Of a DNA stretch of 64,000 nt, positions 8,761 through 18,466 are shown in pieces. This stretch comes from Photobacterium arenosum. GTDB lineage: Bacteria > Pseudomonadota > Gammaproteobacteria > Enterobacterales > Vibrionaceae. Each line of letters begins with the position of its first letter. The stretch's first letter is position 1. The notes below the pieces were generated by a model that had not been told where the DNA came from, ran no database searches, and was given only the letters and a program-made list of their open reading frames with translations. The stretch is taken from assembly GCF_014841115.1 (NCBI RefSeq), contig NZ_JACYTP010000009.1, positions 147,917-211,916 of the forward strand. The letters are read 5' to 3'. The translations under genes and the position numbers were made by a program.

Positions 8761-10917
8761 ATGAATCACAAACAACTCTCACTGATTGCCAGCTCTGTAT
8801 TGCTGGCCCTTTCTCCTTCATTGCATGCTCAGGAAAAAAAATCTTATACAGATGAAATGGTGGTTACGGCAACGCGCACCGAGCAAAGTATTATGAATGT
8901 GCCGGGGTCTGTATCGAAAGTCACTGCCGAGGACATGGAAAAAAACCTGGCGAATGATCTGCAAGATGCGCTGAAGTATGAGCCCGGTGTCCAGGTGAAT
9001 GGCAATGGCCGCTTCGGGATTTCTGATTTCACTGTGCGTGGTGTTTCCGGAAATCGCGTGAAAGTCATGGTTGATAATGTTGAGCAGCCTGCCGGGTATA
9101 ATCCGGGTGCCGACCAGATGCGCAAGTATTCAAATGGATTCGAGGTTGATACTTTAACCGCTGTTGAAGTAAGCAAAGGTCCGGGCTCAAGCCTCTATGG
9201 TAGTGATGCCATTGGCGGTACAGTCTTGCTGAGAACGAAAAATCCTGAAGATGTATTACAGACTGGAGAAAACAATCATCTGGCTGTCAAAACGGGTTAC
9301 GCAAGCAGCAGTGATCAATACAAAGCAACGATTGAAGCAGCGAATCGTACCGGTGCTGTTGAAAGTTTGCTGATTTATACCTATCGGGATGGCCATGAAA
9401 CAAAAGCGCATGGTGATGGGGCTGATATTGAAGGTCGCAGTCGTGGGCAGGCGAACCCGCTGACTTTTGCATCGCATAACGTGCTTGGCAAAGTGTATGT
9501 CCAGGTGAACGACGCCAACCGGGTTGGTCTGGTTGCAGAATATTATACACGCGATACAGATGCCCAAATTCTGAGCCAGGAAAATTACGATGCTGGTGGC
9601 GGTTTCATGCCGGGTTTTGTTTATACCAATGTGCGAGGTCATGATGAAGATGCTCGGATCCGATTGGGGCTGAACCACGAATGGCAGGCCAATCTTGCCG
9701 TTGCGGATTCCGTGAGCTGGGCGTTGAACTGGCAGCAGAGTGAAAGTAAACACGATAACTACGATCATACTGATAGATATGGTAATCGGAATCGCTACCG
9801 TGGCGGTGAAGATTCAAGCACTCAGTTTGATGCACAGTTTAATAAAGCCATTGCGTTATCCAATACTCGTCATGAGCTGACTTATGGCTTGAGTGTTGTA
9901 CAAAATGAGTTCGAGCTGGATTATAAAGACTATTTCCTGGATGCAGGGACAGAGAAACCTGGTCCTGTAGAAGTGCCAAATGCAAAATCTGTGAAATACG
10001 GTATTTTCCTGCAGGATCAACTGTATTTAATGCAGGATCAGCTGGTGGTGACAGGCGGTCTCCGCTACGACAACTATCAGGCTGAACCAGCTTCCTCTTC
10101 TGGTCTGTCAGACCATGAAAGTGATGCTGTCACGGGTCGTTTGGGGGCGGTATATCACTGGACGGAGAGTTTCAATACATACGCTCAGATCAGTCAGGGC
10201 TTCCGTTCACCAACTATTGGTGAAATGTATGAAGATAAAGATAACAGTGCGCTTGGTTACAAGATTGTTGCCAACCCGAATCTGAAATCAGAGAAAAGCC
10301 TTGCTTACGAAATTGGTGCAAGAACACAGGGGCGCATCGGTTTGATGAGCATCGCGGCTTTCTACACCGACTATAAAGATTTCATTGCTTCCCAAACTGA
10401 GGTTGTCAGCGGTATTCAAATCACCAGTAATGAAAACTTAGACTCGGCCAAAATTTATGGTGCTGAATTCGCATCTGAACTCTGGTTGGACGAAGCTCTG
10501 AACGCGCCAAGCGGTACTTACGCAAAAGTATCTCTGGCTTACCAGGAAGGCGAAGATAAAAAGACAGGTGAGGCCTTAGATTCTGTCGCTCCGTTTACAT
10601 CGGTTGTGGGTCTTGGTTATGACGCACCGAGTGGTGATTGGGGCAGTGAGGTCAATGCGGTTTATGTTGCATCGAAATCTGGTTCAGACTGGTCGAGTGA
10701 TACTAATGTTGATGCGCCAAGCTACACTGTGGTTGACCTGACCGCTTATTACACACCAACCGAAGATCTGGTGCTTCGTGCTGGCTTGTTTAACGCGTTT
10801 GACAAAAAATACTGGCGTTATCAGGACATTGAAGGCTTTACAGCAAGTGAACCCGGCTTGGGTCGTCACACGCAACCAGGTCGCAACTGGGGTGTGAATG
10901 TGGATTACGCATTCTGA
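8761..10917 (+). CDS. hutA: TonB-dependent heme/hemoglobin-type outer-membrane receptor
   Basis: Outer-membrane gated channel for heme or heme proteins, 718 residues. The start at 8761 follows AGGG. A TTG 27 nt upstream is also in frame but less likely. A signal peptide ends near LHAQ-EKK, then a TonB box DEMVVTATR. The plug has TLTAVEVSKGPGSSLYGSDAIGG. The barrel carries FRSP (about residue 481) and NPNL (about 505), the two short motifs that flank the heme-ligand His loop in HutA/HemR-type receptors. The C-terminus ends in a barrel strand with terminal Phe (VDYAF). It stands alone between rplY and radD, with its own Fur box and terminator, which suggests a locally inserted iron gene. The heme substrate is inferred from family motifs. 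Confidence 0.85.
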   Translation: MNHKQLSLIASSVLLALSPSLHAQEKKSYTDEMVVTATRTEQSIMNVPGSVSKVTAEDMEKNLANDLQDALKYEPGVQVNGNGRFGISDFTVRGVSGNRVKVMVDNVEQPAGYNPGADQMRKYSNGFEVDTLTAVEVSKGPGSSLYGSDAIGGTVLLRTKNPEDVLQTGENNHLAVKTGYASSSDQYKATIEAANRTGAVESLLIYTYRDGHETKAHGDGADIEGRSRGQANPLTFASHNVLGKVYVQVNDANRVGLVAEYYTRDTDAQILSQENYDAGGGFMPGFVYTNVRGHDEDARIRLGLNHEWQANLAVADSVSWALNWQQSESKHDNYDHTDRYGNRNRYRGGEDSSTQFDAQFNKAIALSNTRHELTYGLSVVQNEFELDYKDYFLDAGTEKPGPVEVPNAKSVKYGIFLQDQLYLMQDQLVVTGGLRYDNYQAEPASSSGLSDHESDAVTGRLGAVYHWTESFNTYAQISQGFRSPTIGEMYEDKDNSALGYKIVANPNLKSEKSLAYEIGARTQGRIGLMSIAAFYTDYKDFIASQTEVVSGIQITSNENLDSAKIYGAEFASELWLDEALNAPSGTYAKVSLAYQEGEDKKTGEALDSVAPFTSVVGLGYDAPSGDWGSEVNAVYVASKSGSDWSSDTNVDAPSYTVVDLTAYYTPTEDLVLRAGLFNAFDKKYWRYQDIEGFTASEPGLGRHTQPGRNWGVNVDYAF

Positions 10918-10947
10918 TTTTTTGATGGAATTCACTGTCTGAATTTA

Positions 10948-10975
10948 GCCGCACATCACTGTGCGGCTTTGTTCA
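10948..10975 (+). terminator. Rho-independent terminator after the heme receptor gene
   Basis: GCCGCACA-TCAC-TGTGCGGC stem with an 8-bp perfect arm, followed by a short T-rich tract. It lies 30 nt after the receptor stop codon. Confidence 0.8.
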
Positions 10976-10991
10976 TTCTGAATCATCAGAC

Positions 10992-12734
10992 TTACTGCTT
11001 GTACTGATCCAGATCGAACAACTTATCCCGAATCGCCCAGAAGCGGCCGCTTTTCCGGGCGATAATGATTTCCGGCGGCCGCAGCCTGTGTTCATTGCTG
11101 GCAACACGTGTTGGCGCTGTATCGGTGAAGGGCCGGTGGCGATCGACCAGGTGGGGATTGATGAATTTCTTCAGAAAATCATTTTTCTGCGTCTTATTGG
11201 CTAATGTCCAGACTTCGCTGATATGGCCGTCTTCCTCACTGAAGTAGGTCACTTTCAGTTGAGGCTTGCCGTACTGGTTCTTGCCCGGTTCCAGCTTCAT
11301 ATCGGTACACTTCATGATCATTGCATCTTTAAGTTTCAGCGCATCACGCAGTTTTTTGTCCGGATCGACCATTACCGCATCACACTGATGGCAGCGTCTG
11401 GCGGCGATGTCGTTGTCCGTACCGCATTCTTCGCAGAATTTGGCGCGAAAGCGATAGCCACACTCTTCACGCTCTCCGTCATCGTCTTCGAAATAGCCCT
11501 GACAGCGGCGGCCATAGTGTTCTATCAGAAAACCGGCCGGGTCGAGTTTGCCCCAGAAGCTGTTTTTAAAACCGCAAGCCGGGCAGGGCACCATGATCAC
11601 TTCACTGTTACTGTCAGGTTTGGGATCGCCGACTTCCGGCTGGTACAAGTCATAACAGTTACCGGCATATTCGAGCACCAGACAGTCCGATTTACCTTCG
11701 GCTAACCGCAGACCACGGCCGACAATTTGCTGGTAGAGGCTGATAGATTCTGTCGGGCGCAGAATGGCAATTAAATCCACATGCGGTGCATCAAACCCTG
11801 TTGTCAGAACGGAAACGTTCACCAGGTATTTGATCTGCTGATTCTTGAACCCTGTGATGATGCGATCCCGCTCTTCCAGCGGAGTATCGCCAACCACAAG
11901 CGCGGCAGACTCACCGGCCAGATAACCCATGATTTCTTTGGCGTGATTGACCGTAGAGGCGAAGATCATCACTCCTTTTCTGTCTTTGGCATAATCGATC
12001 ACCTGATCGATGATCATTGGGGTGGCGCGGGACGACTTGGCGATCACCGCATCCAGATCTGCCTCTTTATAGTGACCGTTGTTGGCAGGCTTAAGACTGG
12101 AAAAATCATAACCAATGACGGCCATGTCCATGATGCTGGGTTCGGTCAGGAAGCCTTCATCAAGCAGATAACGAATAGGCAGCTCGAAAATACAGTCACG
12201 GAAGAAGCGATCCTGCTCTGTCCGCACTTGCCCCCGCGTGTGGTATTTGTAAATCCAGCCCATGCCCAGCCGGTACGGCGTGGCTGTCAGGCCAAGGATT
12301 TTGATACCAGCGTTGATACGCTGGAGATGCTGGATAACCCGCTGATAGGCGCTGTTTTCATCATCAGGCACCCGGTGGCATTCATCAATGACCAGCAAGG
12401 AAAACTCATCGTTGAATTGCTCAAGGCTGTTGACCATAGATTGCACGGAGGCAAAAACGACTTGCTGATCGGTTTCTTTCCGGCCCAGCCCGGCTGAAAA
12501 AATGGACGCGTTCAGGCCGTAGCTTTCATACTTGGCATGGTTTTGTTCAACCAGCTCTTTGACATGGGTAAGCACCAGTACCCGGCCGCGGGCTATCCGG
12601 GCGAGTTCTGCGATGACCAGGCTTTTCCCTGCCCCGGTTGGCAGAGCCAGGACTGCAGGTGAGCTGTGTTTACGGAAGTAGTGAACTGTGGCTTTGACAC
12701 AGTCTTGCTGATAAGGACGAAGCGTATACATCAA
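10992..12734 (-). CDS. radD: Superfamily 2 DNA repair helicase RadD (YejH)
   Basis: SF2 helicase-like ATPase of 580 residues, close to E. coli RadD (586), which assists RecA-dependent double-strand break repair. Motif I is PTGAGKS, motif II is DECH, motif III is LTATPYR, and motif VI is QQIVGRGLRL. The C-terminal part has zinc-binding Cys groups: CPACGF, a CxxC-type CEECG and CHQC. Synteny with rsuA and bcr supports the call. The gene runs convergent to the heme receptor with about 75 nt between stops. Confidence 0.93.
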   Translation of the reverse strand: MMYTLRPYQQDCVKATVHYFRKHSSPAVLALPTGAGKSLVIAELARIARGRVLVLTHVKELVEQNHAKYESYGLNASIFSAGLGRKETDQQVVFASVQSMVNSLEQFNDEFSLLVIDECHRVPDDENSAYQRVIQHLQRINAGIKILGLTATPYRLGMGWIYKYHTRGQVRTEQDRFFRDCIFELPIRYLLDEGFLTEPSIMDMAVIGYDFSSLKPANNGHYKEADLDAVIAKSSRATPMIIDQVIDYAKDRKGVMIFASTVNHAKEIMGYLAGESAALVVGDTPLEERDRIITGFKNQQIKYLVNVSVLTTGFDAPHVDLIAILRPTESISLYQQIVGRGLRLAEGKSDCLVLEYAGNCYDLYQPEVGDPKPDSNSEVIMVPCPACGFKNSFWGKLDPAGFLIEHYGRRCQGYFEDDDGEREECGYRFRAKFCEECGTDNDIAARRCHQCDAVMVDPDKKLRDALKLKDAMIMKCTDMKLEPGKNQYGKPQLKVTYFSEEDGHISEVWTLANKTQKNDFLKKFINPHLVDRHRPFTDTAPTRVASNEHRLRPPEIIIARKSGRFWAIRDKLFDLDQYKQ

Positions 12735-12837
12735 TCACGGTCACTAGTGGAAAGCGAAGGGGAGTGTAACGGCTTTTCTTGGTGTTAGACAAGTAATCGG
12801 AGTAGGGCCCAGAGAAATGAGCCCCGGTGGTCAATCA

Positions 12838-13332
12838 TTACGAAGCCATGTTCAGTGGCAGTTTCGTGGGCTTGATGGTTTTGGTCATCATGCAGAACTG
12901 GCGGCGCGGAATAAAATCGTGCTTCTCATAGAAGCTGCGGGCGCCTTTGTTACCTATGTTCACTTCGAGAGTCAGTGCATGCACACCGGCTTCTGCGCAG
13001 TGATGTTCAATCTGAGGCATGAGCTCAGTGCCTATTCCTTGCTGGCGCCATTCGGATTTCAGGTAGAACTGATCTATCAGGGCTATTCGTCCGCCATGCT
13101 CAAGGCTGAAGCTGTAACTCAGGATAATATGTCCGGCAATCATAGTATTGCCTTCATGTTCAATTTCTATAAACCAAACCTGACCCAGTTCAGGATTGTT
13201 CAACATCTGGTGTACTGCCTGTGTGGTTTGCTCACGCTTTTGTGGCAGGACTTCATATTCAAAGAGTTCCCCAACTAGTGTAAGCAGCATGTCCACAGAA
13301 GACAGGCTAGGCGCTACAAGTGAGATGTTCAT
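12838..13332 (-). CDS. GNAT family N-acetyltransferase
   Basis: Acetyl-CoA-dependent acyltransferase of 164 residues. The GNAT core is visible: a beta4 strand with HIILSYSF, the IALIDQFYLKSEWRQQGIGTELM stretch containing the acetyl-CoA loop (Q/R-x-x-G-x-G/A as RQQGIG), and a C-terminal ARSFYEKHDFIPRRQFCMM strand. Substrate unknown. It is a single gene transcribed away from rsuA, with AAGG before the ATG. Confidence 0.85.
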   Translation of the reverse strand: MNISLVAPSLSSVDMLLTLVGELFEYEVLPQKREQTTQAVHQMLNNPELGQVWFIEIEHEGNTMIAGHIILSYSFSLEHGGRIALIDQFYLKSEWRQQGIGTELMPQIEHHCAEAGVHALTLEVNIGNKGARSFYEKHDFIPRRQFCMMTKTIKPTKLPLNMAS

Positions 13333-13612
13333 AAGTCAACCTTAGTTGTTCGGTGTTTTCATGGCACAGTGGTGAGTTGTTCAAGGTGTTTATACGGATA
13401 ACTCATGCCCTCTGTCTATAAGTGAAGACCGTGAAAATGGAGAAATGTTCTACTTTTTGAGCTTAGTGGCAGTTCAGGCAATGCGATGTAAAAATTTGTG
13501 ATCAAGGGTTGCAATTAGTGATATCGCTTCAGCCGGCTCAGGTTTGAGATTTTTCGTGCATCACGCAGGTCAGGTTTTTATAATGGCGCTTTTGCACCAC
13601 TCGGAGCCTGCA

Positions 13613-14302
13613 ATGCGGCTTGACAAATTTTTATGTACCGCCCTGGGAATTACTCGCAAGGAAGCCGGTAAATTACTCAAAGAAAAAAGAATAGAAGTGA
13701 ATGGCGACATCGTCAAAACCGGTGCGCTGAAAATCACGGATGACTGTGACGTTGAGTTTGATGGCAGCACGCTGCACATGACGGGCCCGAAATATTTTAT
13801 GCTGAACAAACCTCAGGGTTACGTTTGTTCGCATGTGGATGACTTTAATCCGACCGTCTTTGTGTTGCTCGATGAAGTCAGCCCGGAAAAACTACATGTG
13901 GCGGGCAGGCTGGACGCTGATACCACAGGGTTGGTGCTGCTGACGGATGATGGCCAGTGGTCACACCGCATCACCTCGCCGCGCCACGTTTGCGAGAAAG
14001 TGTACTACGTGGAAACGGCCGATCCAATTCCGGCCTCTGCAATCAAGGAGTTCGCCGAAGGTGTACAGCTGCGCGGCGAGAAAGATCTGACCCGACCGGC
14101 AAAACTGGAGATTCTTGAGGAGTGCGCAGCACTGATCACTATCTCTGAAGGGAAATACCATCAGGTGAAGCGCATGTTCGCTGCAATCGGCAATAAAGTG
14201 GTGGCGTTACACCGTGAGCAGGTTGGCGCTGTCGTGCTGGATGAAGATCTGGAACCTGGTGAGTATCGTCCTCTAACGGAAGAAGAAATCGCCAGCTTTT
14301 AA
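13613..14302 (+). CDS. rsuA: 16S rRNA pseudouridine(516) synthase
   Basis: Isomerises uridine 516 of 16S rRNA. The start at 13613 ([12 protein letters not shown]) gives 229 residues, like E. coli RsuA (231), and has GGAG at good spacing. The frame open to 13544 was rejected as an extension. An S4 RNA-binding domain covers about 1-60. The catalytic domain has [17 protein letters not shown] with the nucleophilic Asp, and the later [15 protein letters not shown] motif. It lies next to bcr as in enterobacteria. Confidence 0.95.
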   Translation: MRLDKFLCTALGITRKEAGKLLKEKRIEVNGDIVKTGALKITDDCDVEFDGSTLHMTGPKYFMLNKPQGYVCSHVDDFNPTVFVLLDEVSPEKLHVAGRLDADTTGLVLLTDDGQWSHRITSPRHVCEKVYYVETADPIPASAIKEFAEGVQLRGEKDLTRPAKLEILEECAALITISEGKYHQVKRMFAAIGNKVVALHREQVGAVVLDEDLEPGEYRPLTEEEIASF

Positions 14303-14316
14303 TCTGTTAGCGGCTT

Positions 14317-14364
14317 AGCGACTCAGTGTTATAGCGACTTAGTGGTAAAACGACTTAGCGGTAA
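14317..14364 (+). repeat. Three imperfect 16-bp tandem repeats
   Basis: AGCGACTCAGTGTTAT, AGCGACTTAGTGGTAA and AACGACTTAGCGGTAA follow each other directly after rsuA. They are not in any gene and precede the terminator. They probably arose by slippage; no function is visible. Confidence 0.7.
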
Positions 14365-14370
14365 AGCCAG

Positions 14371-14406
14371 AAGGCGTCGGCCCTGTAGGGGTATCGACGC
14401 CTTTTT
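14371..14406 (+). terminator. Rho-independent terminator after rsuA
   Basis: GGCGTCG / CGACGCC 7-bp stem with a loop of about 15 nt (which can itself pair CCCT/AGGG), followed by TTTTT. Confidence 0.8.
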
Positions 14407-14501
14407 AATACCTGCTATTTGTTCTTTCAGGCTGCAGAGAAAAACAGCGAAAATTCGCTGTCAGGCAACATAGATGCGATTTTTTGGTCAATACTTGAAC
14501 T

Positions 14502-14522
14502 TTGTGATAACGCGCATCACAA
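14502..14522. promoter_or_regulatory. Perfect inverted repeat TTGTGAT-N7-ATCACAA upstream of bcr
   Basis: A 7-bp perfect dyad with a 7-bp spacer, about 117 nt before the bcr start and inside the likely promoter. The TGTGA/TCACA half-sites recall CRP or FNR sites, but the spacing is 3 bp too long for CRP. Best treated as an operator for an unknown regulator. The remaining 14523-14638 is AT-rich promoter DNA without a gene. Confidence 0.45.
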
Positions 14523-14638
14523 TTTTTCGCTAGTACACTATAAAAAGAAACTTATCATTTCCTGTCGGGAAAGATTTAAGTAGAGGAAATTGTCGTACAA
14601 TCACTCCCTCTCCTTTTCAATATGCTAATAAGTGGTTT

Positions 14639-15829
14639 ATGAATAAATCTGACAGTCCAGGCCTGAGCTTTTCGCTGATCCTCATCCTGGGGGCAATTGC
14701 CGCACTCACACCGCTGGCAATTGATATGTACCTGCCTGCTATGCCAACTATCGCGAAAGATCTGGGCGTGAGCCCCAGTTTAGTGCAGGTGACCCTGACA
14801 GCGTATACCGCAGGTTTTGCCGTTGGACAGCTTATTCATGGCCCGCTTTCAGACAGCTACGGCCGTCGCCCGGTACTGATAATCGGTGTGATGCTTTTCG
14901 CACTGGCGGCAGTGGTGAGTGCAATGAGCCATAACATCAACGAACTGACCTGGATCCGTGCCGCGCAAGGCTTTGCCGGTGCCTCTGCCGCCGTTATCAT
15001 TCAGGCGCTGGTGCGGGATATGTTTGAACGGGAAGAGTTCGCCCGTACCATGTCTTTTGTCACCTTAGTGATGACAATTGCGCCATTGGCCGCGCCAATG
15101 ATAGGTGGGTATCTGTCTGTCTGGTTCGGCTGGCGTTCCATTTTCTGGTTTCTGGCACTGGTTTCGGTGCTTGTCATTCTGGCCGTGTTAAAAATGATCC
15201 CCGAAACCCTGCCAGCTGAAAAAAGACTGCCGTTTAACTTAGGCTCCACACTCAGAAATTATGCGCGCATGCTGACATCAGCCCCCGCGCTCGGTCTGGT
15301 GGTGAGCAGCGGTTTTTCGTTTTCGGGGATGTTCGTTTTCCTCACTGTCGGCTCTTTTGTGTACATCGATCTTTATCATGTCAGCACCGAAAACTTTGGC
15401 TTGTTGTTTGGTCTGAACGTGATCTGTCTGATTGTCATGACCACCTTGAATGGCAAGCTGGTACGTAAAATGGGCTCGCATTATATGCTGCGTTTGGGCC
15501 TGATCATTCAATTGATCGCCGGGGCAGGGTTGATTGCAGGACAGGTGCTTGAACTCGGTCTGTGGGGCGTTGTGGTACCGGTAATGCTGTTTGTGGGCGC
15601 GATTTCTACCGTTGCCAGTAATTCAATGGCTTGTTTGTTAGCCAAGTATCCGCATATGGCGGGTACGGCTTCGTCATTGGCTGGTACAATGCGTTTCGGC
15701 ACAGGTACTGTGGTGGGCGGTATTGTAGCGGCGATGCCAGATACCACAGCCTGGCCGCTGGCAGGAACGATGGCCGCTTGTGCAGTCTTAGCCTGCTTGT
15801 TTTATTGGGGACTGGCGAAAGACGCCTGA
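14639..15829 (+). CDS. bcr: Bcr/CflA family multidrug efflux MFS transporter
   Basis: Inner-membrane proton-driven drug exporter of 396 residues with 12 predicted helices. The N-terminal ALTPLAIDMYLPAMPTIA stretch, with Asp in helix 1, is diagnostic for the Bcr/CflA group. The MFS motif A variant is GPLSDSYGRRPV between helices 2 and 3. It follows rsuA as in E. coli, where Bcr confers bicyclomycin resistance. Drug range here is not known. Confidence 0.92.
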   Translation: MNKSDSPGLSFSLILILGAIAALTPLAIDMYLPAMPTIAKDLGVSPSLVQVTLTAYTAGFAVGQLIHGPLSDSYGRRPVLIIGVMLFALAAVVSAMSHNINELTWIRAAQGFAGASAAVIIQALVRDMFEREEFARTMSFVTLVMTIAPLAAPMIGGYLSVWFGWRSIFWFLALVSVLVILAVLKMIPETLPAEKRLPFNLGSTLRNYARMLTSAPALGLVVSSGFSFSGMFVFLTVGSFVYIDLYHVSTENFGLLFGLNVICLIVMTTLNGKLVRKMGSHYMLRLGLIIQLIAGAGLIAGQVLELGLWGVVVPVMLFVGAISTVASNSMACLLAKYPHMAGTASSLAGTMRFGTGTVVGGIVAAMPDTTAWPLAGTMAACAVLACLFYWGLAKDA

Positions 15830-15867
15830 TGACCTGTGATTGAATAAGAGTATTTGAAAGAAAAATT

Positions 15868-16524
15868 ATGGCTGCGTTTTATCAAGAGCTGAACAAACTG
15901 GTGGATGAAGGTCTGGCTGAGTTGGAGTCTTCTGTTACAGCAGGCAAAACTCCCAACAATCCGGTGAGTGAAACGCACTTTATGAGTGCCTGGATCACCA
16001 AAGTGATTAAACAGCAACGCTATGATCATTGTGTGGCGAAAACATTGCTGGGTTGGCAGCAGATGGCTCGCAGTATGGGTAAGCAGGCACAGCTGAAGCT
16101 GAAGTTTGAACACCTCGCATGGGCGCTGTCGGGTGTGTTGACTGAAGAAGGCACCACCAGTCCGGTGAAATCTGAACAATTGGACAGGTTTTACAGTGCG
16201 CTGCTGCAGCTCGACTGGGTGGTGGCGACAGAATACGAAGTGAACCGAAAAGTGACGCACCACACCGATGGTCAGGCGTCATTGGTGGTGTGTGCGAAGC
16301 AGTCAAATGAAGCATTTGATGAGGCAGGAAGACTGGCTAAGCCATTGTCTGTTTTTGTTCGCGGCAATATCCAGCAATGCATTGATTTGGCCTATCAGCA
16401 AGGATTACTGCTGTACAAGGTTACTGACTATAAGTCGCTGGTGAAATACCACGGTGAATATATTCTTTATCCTGATAATGCAGGTGACTATCTTCCCGAA
16501 CTTCCCACGCGAGCAGCAGAGTAA
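15868..16524 (+). CDS. DUF2913 family protein
   Basis: Cytoplasmic protein of 218 residues without signal peptide or membrane helix. The N-terminal region with ETHFMSAWITKVIKQQRYD and LLGWQQMARSMGKQAQLK fits the DUF2913 family as known from vibrios and enterobacteria. Function unknown. It starts 38 nt after bcr, without an intervening terminator, so it is probably co-transcribed with bcr. A strong terminator follows. Family naming is from memory and moderately sure. Confidence 0.7.
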   Translation: MAAFYQELNKLVDEGLAELESSVTAGKTPNNPVSETHFMSAWITKVIKQQRYDHCVAKTLLGWQQMARSMGKQAQLKLKFEHLAWALSGVLTEEGTTSPVKSEQLDRFYSALLQLDWVVATEYEVNRKVTHHTDGQASLVVCAKQSNEAFDEAGRLAKPLSVFVRGNIQQCIDLAYQQGLLLYKVTDYKSLVKYHGEYILYPDNAGDYLPELPTRAAE

Positions 16525-16536
16525 GAGACATTAAAG

Positions 16537-16560
16537 TGCAGCGAAGTCGCTGCATTTTTT
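16537..16560 (+). terminator. Rho-independent terminator
   Basis: TGCAGCGA-AG-TCGCTGCA, an uninterrupted 8-bp stem, followed directly by TTTTTT. It ends the bcr-DUF2913 unit. Confidence 0.92.
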
Positions 16561-16726
16561 ATATTTTTATTATGTTTATCACGGTTTGTAGCCTGTCAGA
16601 TAGAGTAAATAACAGGTCGGTTCAGGTTGTCATTCACTTGTGACTTCAACTTGTGATTTGAAAGGGCCAGTATAAAATCCGGGCCTGTCGCTTTTCTTGT
16701 TCTCTCCTTATTTTTCAGGAATATGT

Positions 16727-18097
16727 ATGTCGCCATCTGCTTCTCCTTTATTTGAAGGGGTGTTTGTCCGTCGCCTGCTGGCGATTGCTTTTCCTATTGC
16801 CTTACAGGTTATGCTGTTTTCCAGCCGTAGCCTGGTCGATATTCTGATGCTGGGTCAGTTAAATGAACTGGATGTGGCGGCAATTGGTATTGCTGGCCGG
16901 GCACTGTTTGTCGTTACTATTATGCTGTTTGGTGTGACGACGGGGGGGGCATTACTGGCGGCCCAGTATTGGGGGGCTGGCAATCAGCACGGGATGAAGC
17001 AAAGTGTTGCGCTTACGCTGACCATGACAACCCTGGTCGCCACACTGGCTGCGCTGGTATTTCTTGTGCTTCCTGAGCAGGTTATCGGATTGGCGACAAA
17101 TAACCCTGAGGTGATTGCCCGGGGCGCTGAGTATCTGCAAATTACCGCCGTGAGTTTGTACGCTGTGTCGTGGGGAAGCAGTGTCTCTGTGGGTTTACGG
17201 GCTATGCATCAGCCTGCGATCAGCACGCTGTTCAGTGCCGTAGGCATTGCGCTTAACCTGTTCCTGAACTGGGTACTGATTTTCGGTAATCTTGGGATGC
17301 CGGCTTATGGTATTGCCGGTGCAGCATGGGCCACGGCGATCAGCGGTCTGGTCGAAATCGCGCTGCTATTTGGTTATCTGCATCTCAAGGATCACCCGAT
17401 TGCGCTGCGCTGGTCGCTGTTTCCTGAAGTACTTAATGCTCAGATGATAAACCGCTTCCTGAAACTGTCGCTGCCGACTACTTTTAACCATCTTGCCTGG
17501 TCGGGCGGGATCTTCATGTATCACGTCATTATCGGGCAGGCCGGTGTCGATGGTTTGGTGGCCTTATCGGTGATGACGCCTATCGAGTCGATGGCGCTGG
17601 CGATGCTGATTGGTATTTCCAATGCATCAGCCGTACTGATTGGCAATCAGTTGGGCGGCAGTAACATGGATCAGGCTTACCGGCAGGCCTGGGCCGTCAC
17701 TGTGATCAATTTTGGCTTTGCTGTGGTCACGGCTGGACTGATGTTTCTGATCCGCGATCCTGCACTGGATTTGTTTGCTGCCATGACAGCGGAAACCCGG
17801 GAGTTGACCGAACATTTCTTCATGATTTTTTGCGTCGGTATGATAGTGAAAAGCTTGCCGATGACCATGATAGTTGGCGTGTTACGGGCAGGTGGCGACA
17901 TTCGTTTTTGCTTTTATCAGGATATTGCGGCGCAATGGATGATAGGGATCCCACTGACTGCATTTTGTGCCTTTGTGCTGAAACTTCCGCTGGAATGGGT
18001 TTACGCCATGCTGGTATTGGAGGAAGTGGTGAAAATCATCGGTTCCAGCATACGCATACGCTCAAAAGCCTGGATGAATAATTTGGTGGCAGGTTAA
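16727..18097 (+). CDS. MATE family efflux transporter
   Basis: Inner-membrane cation-coupled multidrug and toxin exporter, 456 residues, 12 predicted helices in two halves. The start at 16727 (MSPSASPLFEGV) follows AGGA; a TTG 30 nt upstream is less likely. Family marks are FPIALQVMLFSSRSLVDILMLG in helix 1 and the AAIGIAGRALFV stretch. It is a single-gene unit between terminators. Substrate unknown. Confidence 0.9.
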   Translation: MSPSASPLFEGVFVRRLLAIAFPIALQVMLFSSRSLVDILMLGQLNELDVAAIGIAGRALFVVTIMLFGVTTGGALLAAQYWGAGNQHGMKQSVALTLTMTTLVATLAALVFLVLPEQVIGLATNNPEVIARGAEYLQITAVSLYAVSWGSSVSVGLRAMHQPAISTLFSAVGIALNLFLNWVLIFGNLGMPAYGIAGAAWATAISGLVEIALLFGYLHLKDHPIALRWSLFPEVLNAQMINRFLKLSLPTTFNHLAWSGGIFMYHVIIGQAGVDGLVALSVMTPIESMALAMLIGISNASAVLIGNQLGGSNMDQAYRQAWAVTVINFGFAVVTAGLMFLIRDPALDLFAAMTAETRELTEHFFMIFCVGMIVKSLPMTMIVGVLRAGGDIRFCFYQDIAAQWMIGIPLTAFCAFVLKLPLEWVYAMLVLEEVVKIIGSSIRIRSKAWMNNLVAG

Positions 18098-18466
18098 AGT
18101 TTCATCCCATAACTTCCGATCCGGATGTTATCGCATGATAATCAGCTTTTTCTTTATTCAGACAAAGGATGACTGATTGGGTAGACCACAACACCAACAG
18201 AAAATTATAAGCGTCGCCATCCTGGCGGTGCTTTTTTTGCTCTATAAAAGAGAGGCTTGGCGCAATGTGACAGGAACAAGCCTGCTGGCGCTATATACTA
18301 CACTAAGTGATGAGTGTTGAAGTGAACACCTCAGTAGCAATGAGCTTTGTTTGATATGACGTAAATTAATCCGTTTTCCAATGTGAGAGCATAGTCACTA
18401 TTGGCTGTCTGCCCATGATATTTAAAGGTGGTTTGGCATCATTCGATTCACGCTTGGAGAAAAAGG
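18098..18466 (+). terminator. Gap containing the MATE terminator and the promoter region of the AttEFGH-like operon
   Basis: 369 nt without a credible gene. At 18209-18238 there is a stem CGCCA-TCC-TGGCG, extended by AAGC/GCTT, with TTTTTTT after it: the MATE-gene terminator. The rest, about 18240-18466, is presumed promoter DNA for the downstream ABC operon. No clear operator was seen. Confidence 0.7.

Noticed and set aside
8564..8821. 85-residue minus-strand frame over the heme receptor promoter
   Set aside because: It covers the Fur box and the receptor's start, and no homology is apparent.
11781..12497. 238-residue plus-strand frame opposite radD
   Set aside because: Antisense to intact helicase motifs; no recognisable domain.
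14502..14522. CRP site before bcr
   Set aside because: TGTGA and TCACA are separated by 9 nt, not the 6 nt required.
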